Shown here: one piece after another, positions 56,761 to 64,000 of the stretch
Numbering within the stretch: the stretch's first letter is position 1
Layout of the letters: the number at the start of each line of letters is the position of its first letter
Made by a program: the position numbers and the translations under genes
Notes under the pieces: model-generated
What the model saw: the letters and a program-made list of their open reading frames with translations, nothing else
What the model was told of the DNA's origin: nothing
Database searches by the model: none
NCBI GenBank assembly: GCA_037126765.1
Contig: JBBCBC010000050.1
Span: forward strand, 806,001-870,000
Direction: 5' to 3'
Length of the DNA stretch: 64,000 bases
From: Stenogyne calaminthoides
Lineage: Eukaryota > Streptophyta > Magnoliopsida > Lamiales > Lamiaceae

Positions 56761-59416
56761 CAAGCCATTTTAACCCTAACCCTGCTCACGAACTTACCCT
56801 TCATGTTTTCAACGTTGGATTTTGTCACACCTATAATCTGCAGATGAATCAGATGAGTGATTACATCAAGATAAACTCACGGTTTTATAATTTAAATTAA
56901 TACAAATATATTATTTGTAGTGTAAAATAATCAAGTGATTATATATTTGACAAGTTTGATGGTAATTATATGTGTGTTTATAAATTCTTTTGAAAACTGA
57001 AAAGAGATAAACATTTATTTTAAAAAAAATGAGTTAACCGTTTTTAAAATAAGTGTTTCTCTACCGTTGTCTAGAGACGACAAACATACCCTATATGTGT
57101 TTAACGAACTCGACTATCATTAATCAAGTAAAAAAAAACTCTATTAAGCTAGAATGAACGATGGGGCAATTCAGACATTTGACAACTAATACATAAAAAT
57201 AAATATAGAAGTGGAAAAGGGTAGTTTGGTCCATATAATTCCCTGAGCAAAGTAACAGACAAAGCTACTTCAATATTCAACAAAGAAGGGCCTCGACTGA
57301 AGTGACAGCCCAGTCAAAGCATGGAAATGTCATGAAATATTTCCTTCATTTTCAATGTATAAAAATATTGTTTTTTATTTAATTTATATATACATTGCAT
57401 ATATTTATTCATGTGTAGTCAAAGAGACCCATCAAGATGGGGCTTTCACTCTACAGCAAAAGCGATTGTCTGGTGACAAAATCATCCAAATTCCATATTT
57501 GAATTTCCTTTTTAGAGAAGAAAGTATAAATATAATCCATAAAATGAAATTAATTTGGAAAATAATTTAATAATCATGAAAATTTATAAGTTCCACTTGA
57601 TCAATATTTTCAAATAAAGTTAGTATTATTTTATTTATTATTTTTTTAATTAGATAATAAACGCTATATTTTATCTAATGTTAAATGATAAACTTATATG
57701 ACAAAAATTTGGGTGAACCTGAGTTCATCATGAATTCAATTTTTTAAATATTATTGTTATATATAAAAATTATCACTGTTATGCATAAAAATTTTGACTG
57801 TTATGCATAAAAGTTATCAACTTTAAAAAATACGTAATATAAACAGTGAAAATTTTTATGCATAACAATGATAATTTTTACACGTAATAGTGATAGAGTT
57901 TATATATAGATCTGATTCACATGAGCGTTATTCAATTTATAGTTAGTGACTTGGAGCATTTCCCTTATATCAAATGATACTCTTTATTTTGAAGAGTCAT
58001 TCACTAAAAATCATCTCTAAGAAAATAACATCTTTTAACATATTATTTATTTTAAATTTTAAATTTAGAGAATGTTTAACAAAAGATGTTGTTTATTTTT
58101 TAAAAGATATTCTTTTATATTCTCTATGTCCATCTCTTATATAAATATTTACTGTCCGCACATATTTAAAGAAAAAAATATATTTATTAATATTAAAGGG
58201 AATAAAATTATTTTTTAATTGGAGTTATATTGTAAAATAATGACATTCATGTAAATGAATGAGATAAAATTAATTTTAATGTGGAAAAAGTAATGAATAT
58301 GATAATGAGATGTTTGGGGTATGAATGGAAGACATATTTTACTCCATTTTTCTCCATGTCATCCAAATCCATTTCAACAATTTTTGTACATATCGTGCCC
58401 CTGTAAGTTCGTGTCTTATCTCTTTTTTTTTTTAAAAAAAGCATGTTAACTTTGTCATAATTAATTTGAAATCTGATAGTCATATACATCAAACGTGTCA
58501 TTAACTCAATTTTGCAGAATAACAATTTACATAATTACAATTTTGTCTTCATTTCATACAAAATTCATTAACACAGAACTACAGAGCTACAATACATATA
58601 TACTTTTTTTTTTTCCATCATTTGAATACTATAAAGAACAATACTTACAAACATAAAATTAAAATTAACTACATGAATCAACAAAACAACATATCTACAC
58701 TATAAATTTTTGGAGGCCCATTTTGGGGGCCCATGAAGAAAGCCTATGAAGACAAAATAATAATTTAAAAACTCGTGTAGTATAAAAACTATGCATTTTA
58801 ATTTACACTTGGTGCACTAATTTAAAACCTACACACTCGCCATGTTTCATGTGTTCCATCAAATTTAGTATGCACGTTTTAGTTATATTAATCTGCATAT
58901 TTCAATTATATTAAATTGCACGTTTTATTCATATGTAAATATCATGGTGTCATTGGTGTATAAGAAACAGACACAATTATTTTTAATAGCTGATAGTCAT
59001 ATGCGCCTAATTTGAATAAAATTCGTTGTTTAACCTTTATAGGTGAACAGCATTTCATCATTATTACATCACTCAAGATTAGTTCAAAAATATTTCCTTT
59101 TACAAATAAAATTTCTATTTTGAGAAGTCAACGCAAAAAAAATATTGGAAACGGGAGAGTATCACGATCTAAGACTGCAAATGCTAAATTAGACAGATTT
59201 AAGAAAGAACAAAATTTTCAAACTGTAGAGACATCAAAACCCGCTTTCAAGTTTCAACAACCGATATTGTCATTTCAGGATTCATTGTATTCAGCCGGAT
59301 ACAAAGATACAGAAAGAGGACAAAAACCATGACTAGAAACCCAGAGATTGACAAATCCAAATGAAGATTTCCTGAAAAATGTCGGATGTACATATTTAAT
59401 TCACAAGAATAATCAT
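56761..59416. other. AT-rich intergenic region
   Basis: No coding signal that I trust. It contains one hairpin MITE (57700-57933) and homopolymer runs. The 106-codon ORF at 59012-59332 has simple-sequence character and no recognisable domain. Confidence 0.5.
57700..57933 (+). mobile_element. Hairpin MITE, third locus
   Basis: It starts GACAAAAATTTGGGTGAACC like 31929 and ends in CACATGAGCGTTATTC like 32153-32168. The flanks AACTTATAT and AATTTATAG (57691-57699, 57934-57942) match at 7 of 9. Inverted copies of CTGTTATGCATAAAA fold on a centre near 57830. Confidence 0.72.
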
Positions 59417-59425
59417 AATGAGAAC

Positions 59426-60030
59426 GGGTAAATTGTGACAAACCCTTCTGTAGTTTGAAAATTGGCATCAAATTCCTCTGTGTTTTAAAAATTGTGTGAA
59501 ACCCCTTGTGGTTTTATAAATGTTGTTTGATACCCCCTTATGGTTTTATAAATGTGATATGAAACCCCAATTTTTATTGATATAATAAAAAGAGTATTAC
59601 ATACTTGTTTTTTAGTGTTTTTTTCTAACTTTTTTTAAAAAAATGACATAATTACCCTTCATTGACTATATTATTGGGGGGATGGGTTACGCGTCAAGCC
59701 TTCATATTTTTACAATTTAAAATTTTTATATAGTTATTTAATTGTAAAAATATGAAAACTTGACACCAAAATCACCTTTAATATAATATAGTTAATGGAG
59801 GGTAATTCTGTCATTTTTCAATAAAAATAAAAAAAATACACTAAAAAACGAGTGTGTAATATATTTTCCCCTATCTCAACAAAAATAGGGGTTTAATGTC
59901 ATATTAAAAAATCACAAGAGGTTTCGCGCTATATTTATAAAATCACAAATGGTTTTACACAATTTTTAAAGCACAAAAGGGTTTGACACCTATTTTGCAA
60001 ATCACAGAGGGGTTTGACACAATTTATCCT
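59426..60030. mobile_element. 605-bp foldback element, Mutator-like
   Basis: The left arm (GGGTAAATTGTGACAAACCC) and right arm (inverse complement AGGATAAATTGTGTCAAACC) stay alignable almost to the centre near 59725, so the entire element is one hairpin. The flanks AATGAGAAC (59417-59425) and AATGAAAAC (60031-60039) form a 9-bp duplication with one mismatch. No coding sequence. Confidence 0.85.
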
Positions 60031-60039
60031 AATGAAAAC

Positions 60040-60699
60040 ATCTGAGTTAAAATTATTAATTAGCTAGAAATTTTGTTAAACTAAATCAATTATTAAAATG
60101 CATATCATTAAACTTATTGATTAATTAAAGAGGTGCATATGTGAGAGACAGTCTCACAGTAAGACAAAAGATAATTTAGACACAACGTTTTAACATTTAA
60201 AAAATAAATAATTGTTAATTTATATTTCGTCTCATGTATGAGACCGTCGTACAAACTACTTGCGTTTTTGTGTAATTTACTAGCCTAATATATAGTGCAA
60301 AGACTTATATACTCTTTGCCTCTTGGCCATACAAAATACTTGTGATTTTAGGTAATTTACTAGCCTAATATGTAGTGCACATTCCCATTTTCGTTATTTA
60401 ATTTCAAATATATAATCAACTTATAAATGGTATTTATACCCGTATTTAATGTGCATAATTATATCAACTCAATTATGTTGGCGATCTTTTCTGTTTGTTG
60501 AGGGTGTATAATAGGAACTTGCTTGAATAATTTGTCTTCCCAATGTTCCCAATTTATGTAAAAAAATAAAGTGGGTTACTATATTAATATAAGAAAAAAT
60601 TATTTTAAGGTACAATTTTTTTCCAAACAAAGTAATACTTCAACATACTAGTTGTAACGTACACCTGATGGCAATACTTTATTTCTTTCATAAAAAATA
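60040..60699. other. AT-rich intergenic region
   Basis: No gene or clear repeat seen. Confidence 0.5.
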
Positions 60700-61068
60700 T
60701 GTTCAACTCTATGTATTTCTCTATCCGTAGAGTACATTGAATGTACATAAATGGCTATAACAGAGTTTCTCATATTTGTATTAACAACTACTCTAGGAGG
60801 AATGTTTTTATACGATGCTAACAATTTAATAACTACCCCTGTAGCTCCAGAATGTTTCAGTTTATGCTCCTACCTATTATCTGGATATATCAAAAAAAAG
60901 TACAGTCTAATGAGGCTACTATGAAATATTTACTCATGGGTGGGGCAAGTTCTTCTATTCAGGTTCATGGTTTCTCTTGGCTATATGGTTTATCCGGGGG
61001 AGAAACCGAGCTTCAATGTATCCTAATTTTTGGCCTAATTCTTCTTCTGATGATCGATTCAACCTCTA
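60700..61068 (+). pseudogene. ndhB: Nuclear plastid DNA insertion: rearranged ndhB fragment
   Basis: The sequence encodes a stretch of the chloroplast NADH dehydrogenase-like subunit 2 (SVEYIECT, MAITEFL, LGGMFL, APECFSLCSYLLSGY, EATMKYLLMGGASSS, VHGFSWLYGLSGGE). There is a stop where the plastid gene has Glu before MAITEFL, and a frameshift near 60895. At about 61017 it jumps to CILIFGLILLLMIDSTS, a segment that in plastid ndhB lies upstream, near the N-terminus, so the order is inverted. NDH-B is a proton-channel subunit of the thylakoid NDH complex. This copy is a dead nuclear transfer. Confidence 0.9.
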
Positions 61069-61489
61069 ATAAAAAATATATACTTCCGTATACAAAATTA
61101 TACTTTTATTTATATAAACAAATTAGCATATTCTATACATAAACTAATTATCTTGTTTAGCTTTTTGTGTCATATGACCCATCAAATTGAGACTGTCCAT
61201 GATCATGAATTTATAAGAGATCCAAATTTTGAATTAAACAGGAGATCCATCTCGTACAATCTCTTTCTAATTTTTTTTCCTTAAAATCGAGGGAGTGCAT
61301 TTATATCACATGCATCTCATGATTTTTGTACCACGCCACGTCTAATATTTTAACTAAAATTCTTTATGAGATCATCTAACAAGAATTGGAAATAATTGAA
61401 CGGGGAGTAAAATTCATACAATTTTGACAGGAATCATAATTCGTCTAATTTTACAACGTCATATAAAAATAATTTATTAATCTATATCA

Positions 61490-61520
<31 letters not shown>

Positions 61521-62201
61521 GGATCTAAATTTTAAAATTATTTAAATATCAAAATTTTCCATTAAAGTTATTACCTAGTTTCAAATTATCCATTTAAAGA
61601 TGCTTATTATAAAAATATTTTATAATTACTATTAGCATATATCAATACGGATACATCTTATTATTACCTAATTTGGAAGGATATCCGTTTTAAATCTTTA
61701 TGATATATATTAATATTAATAATTATTTAATAATTACCAAGATAATTATTGTAAAAATATTTTTTAATAACTATTAAAATGTGTTTTTTCCGAAGTATTA
61801 CAATATCAATTAATGATTCATAATAAATTACTGTTTAGCTATAGTAGTAAAATATAATTAATTATTTTTTAAATACATTAAAATATATTATTTGTATCTC
61901 AATATTATATGGATAACTGTCAATCCCAAACTCACTTATCTCTCTTATTCACTAGAGATTTTTAAAATTGATAATTTATTTACAATTAGATTGCAAATAA
62001 GCAATGGTAATTTGAAATTAAGTCCATATTTTATTATTAAATTTGCATGTTTATTTTTAGAAGTTTCACATTATTAAGTTACATAGTATAATTATCAATA
62101 TATTTCGTGCATTGTACGACTAAAGAAACTCTAGTATTTATTAACAAAGACAATGCAAATTAAACACTAAAAAATATTACTATATTTTAAATAGAAGTTA
62201 C
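61069..62201. other. AT-rich intergenic region
   Basis: No trustworthy gene. It includes the (ATA)n tract at 61492-61520. Confidence 0.5.
61492..61520. repeat. (ATA)n microsatellite
   Basis: About nine uninterrupted trinucleotide units; potentially length-polymorphic. Confidence 0.9.
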
Positions 62202-62793
62202 CTTGAAAAATTGGTACAAAAACCCAGAAGAATCAGAATAATTCCAGGCCCTCCATAAATATTTCCACATCAATCTTCCACCCAAAAAATATCTCAGTTG
62301 CATAATCATAAACAAACCGACCGAGAAAAGCAGAACGCACAACCAAATATAGCTTTTTCTTCTCCCATGGAAGTAATCCTTCAATCCTCAACCGAAAAAA
62401 AGTGCAAAAACGCGAAATTCAATCGATTGTCTAGAAGGCTAACATAATGTAGGCTTCAAAATTAAATTTGTATTAAAAATGGAATAAGTTTGATATTACC
62501 TTAGTTCTCACAATGCCGTTATTTCTGGAATGCTGGCGACGAAATTTCTTAAATATGTTGATGAATTTGAGCTTTAAAAGTTTTGGTTTCAACGGAAAAG
62601 TGGATTTGGGTTTAGATCTGATTTCGAGGACATGGTTTAGGAGGTTGAATTGGATCGAGAATCGGGTAGGTTTGCAATGGGGGAAGAATATTCTGGATAA
62701 TTTGAGCTTCAAATTCAAATTCAAATTGAAATTGTTGGCCTTGGCTCGAAGGCAGAGCGTCAATGGGCGCTGCTGCTGATCTACTTGTTTCAT
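62202..62793 (-). CDS. Doubtful two-exon gene start, possible organellar membrane protein
   Basis: Candidate exon 1 is 62793-62500 (98 codons, ATG at 62793, basic and acid-poor, KLKLSRIFFPHCKPTRF, resembling a transit peptide), ending in AAG|GTAATA. Candidate exon 2 is 62378-62202, following AAG and ending in AAG|GTAACT. It encodes one hydrophobic segment (SYIWLCVLLFSVGLFMIMQL) and an aromatic-rich tail (MWKYLWRAWNYSDSS). Both introns would be phase 0. GGCCCA-type promoter motifs lie upstream (62880-63020). I found no third exon to the left and recognise no family, and a competing frame starts at 62848. It may be a truncated gene or a chance pair of ORFs. Confidence 0.3.
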
Positions 62794-62879
62794 CACCAAA
62801 AGTAGCCGGAAGTCGTGACTGGAATTGCACTCTAGGTGTTTGATGCATTGGCCATATATAAATCAGAATTCGTTAGGCT

Positions 62880-63020
62880 GGGAATATTGGGCCTCATGGT
62901 TTATATCCTTTCTATCTTCGGCCGAGATTCAGAATAGATTGTGGGCCATTGGCCTGATGGTTGATATCCTTGTTATCTAGGCCCAGATTAGACACAGTTT
63001 GTGGCCGATATATGGGCCTC
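62880..63020. promoter_or_regulatory. Cluster of GGGCC/GGCCC motifs
   Basis: TGGGCC or its complement occurs at least four times in 140 bp, within a partly duplicated sequence (TGGTTTATATCC / TGGTTGATATCC). Such TCP/site II-like motifs are typical of promoters of plant housekeeping and organelle-related genes. It would fit the candidate gene to its left. Confidence 0.4.
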
Positions 63021-63080
63021 AACCTTAAGAATTAATTAAGTGAAGGTGTACTGAGTTAACCTAGTCTTGGGAGTTGGGAT

Positions 63081-63697
63081 TAGGCTTGGCAATGGGATGG
63101 GGCAGGGCGGGCGAGGTGGGAACAACTCCCCATCCCCGTCCCAGCGAAATTCGGGGCGGGGAATCTCCGTAAACCATTCGGAAAAAAAATTGGCCCCGCC
63201 CCGCCTTTTTTTTTAAATCGATTTTTCACAATTTTAATACGAATAAAATTCAAAATACAAATTAAACAACATCAATAAAAATTAAATAATAGTTTAACAT
63301 CAACAAAAATTCAAAATATAAAATTAAGCATACAACATAAATAAAAATTAAAAATAATATATTGTTCATTTCATTTGTTCTCTTCCATAATTAAACAATT
63401 TCAAATCTCTGTTTCACGTGAATCCATATAAAGCCTCTCCTCAAAAAATATAAATAATTTTAAAATATAATATTTAATTATATATATGTATATATAATTA
63501 TATATATATATATATATATTTTTAAATTATAAAAATTCGGGCCCCCCTAAGCTGGAATGCTATCCCTACCTGACCCGCCCGCCCAACCTTCGGGGGAAAA
63601 TTTCCCATCCCCCTTACACTTTTAATTTTCACGAGATTCCTCACCGATCGGGCGGATCCCATGAAATCGGGATTCTCCCCACCCAACGCCAAGCCTA
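63081..63697. mobile_element. hAT-like non-autonomous element with GC-rich ends
   Basis: The left end TAGGCTTGGCAATGGG and the inverse complement of the right end TAGGCTTGGCGTTGGG match closely. GGGGCGGG-type motifs crowd both subterminal regions around an AT-rich centre. The flanks GTTGGGAT and CTTGGGGT agree at 6 of 8 bases, suggesting an old 8-bp duplication. Confidence 0.72.
63477..63519. repeat. (TA)n-rich microsatellite
   Basis: TA units with short interruptions inside the hAT-like element. Confidence 0.85.
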
Positions 63698-63824
63698 CTT
63701 GGGGTCAGAAATTAATAATTACTTAAGTACGCAAAAAAATTGACCTATGGTTTTATGGAGCCTAAATCAAATTTATTTTAAACGAGATCATAACTCAAAT
63801 ATCAAACTGAAGTACCTTTCCCGA

Positions 63825-64000
63825 CAGTGGCAGACGGAGAGGGGTACATGAAATGAAATGTACCCCTCTTTATACCTTGTGTTAAAAAAATAAAATTATA
63901 TTTTATTATGTATAATTAAGAAAAAAATATTCAAATGTATCCCTAAATTTTAAATTCTACTCAAATGTATCCCTAAGTTTTGAATCCTAGATCCTTCCCT
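63825..64000. mobile_element. Possible left end of another hAT-like element, cut by window edge
   Basis: CAGTGGCAGACGGAGAGG resembles the CAGTGGCGGA ends common in plant hAT-type MITEs. CAAATGTATCCCTAA is repeated twice near the edge. Only one end is visible. Confidence 0.35.

Noticed and set aside
59012..59332. 106-codon ORF near the foldback element
   Set aside because: Low-complexity Lys/Ser-rich peptide in AT-rich DNA with no domain or gene context.
1..64000. A novel defence or biosynthetic gene cluster
   Set aside because: The four solid genes (PPR, EF-P, VAL, pseudokinase) are ordinary, functionally unrelated plant genes; everything else is transposon-derived, plastid-derived or non-coding.

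Overview
This is a 64-kb piece of plant nuclear genome, almost certainly a eudicot. It has intron-containing genes with GT-AG junctions, AT-rich intergenic DNA, several classes of plant transposable element, and a nuclear copy of chloroplast ndhB. Nothing in it is bacterial, and I see no CRISPR array, operon, rRNA or tRNA gene. I do not assign a species.

Layout. Bases 1-24927 are a nest of LTR retrotransposons. The host is a Tat-type Ty3/gypsy element on the plus strand (gypsy-1, 8135-24927; its 5' part lies left of the window). Two copies of one long-LTR Ty1/copia family have inserted into it. Copy A is on the minus strand (from before base 1 to 8134) and splits the reverse transcriptase. 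Copy B is on the plus strand (11373-20553), has perfect 5-bp target duplications, and splits an 80-bp tandem repeat array. Gypsy-1 carries an intron-containing antisense gene with its own TATA box between pol and the 3' LTR. A 5'-truncated LINE follows (24990-25819).

Bases 26357-43600 are the genic part, with four genes I am confident of: an intronless PPR protein (+), a seven-exon plastid translation elongation factor P (-), a twelve-exon B3/CW/EAR repressor of the VAL/HSI2 family (+), and a four-coding-exon membrane-anchored receptor-like cytoplasmic pseudokinase (-). PPR and EF-P converge, EF-P and VAL diverge, and VAL and the kinase converge. Small non-autonomous DNA transposons sit in their introns and spacers.

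Bases 45434-56755 are the footprint of a second Tat-type gypsy element (gypsy-2, minus strand), with 5-bp target duplications TGGGT at both ends. Its right part (gag and nearly all of the 5' LTR) is missing. In its place is a 2.6-kb copy of the DNA that lies just left of the element and includes the kinase promoter and 5' UTR exon. This is either a real rearrangement or a haplotype or assembly duplication, and it is the most unusual structure in the window. Bases 56761-64000 are AT-rich and nearly gene-free: a 605-bp foldback element, a rearranged ndhB fragment, hAT-like elements, and one doubtful two-exon gene fragment.

The four cellular genes do not form a pathway. No clearly new defence or metabolic system is visible. 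The points worth a second look are the structure inside gypsy-2, the antisense genes of the two gypsy elements, the inverted transposon pair that brackets exons 2-3 of the pseudokinase gene, and the shuffled plastid insertion.
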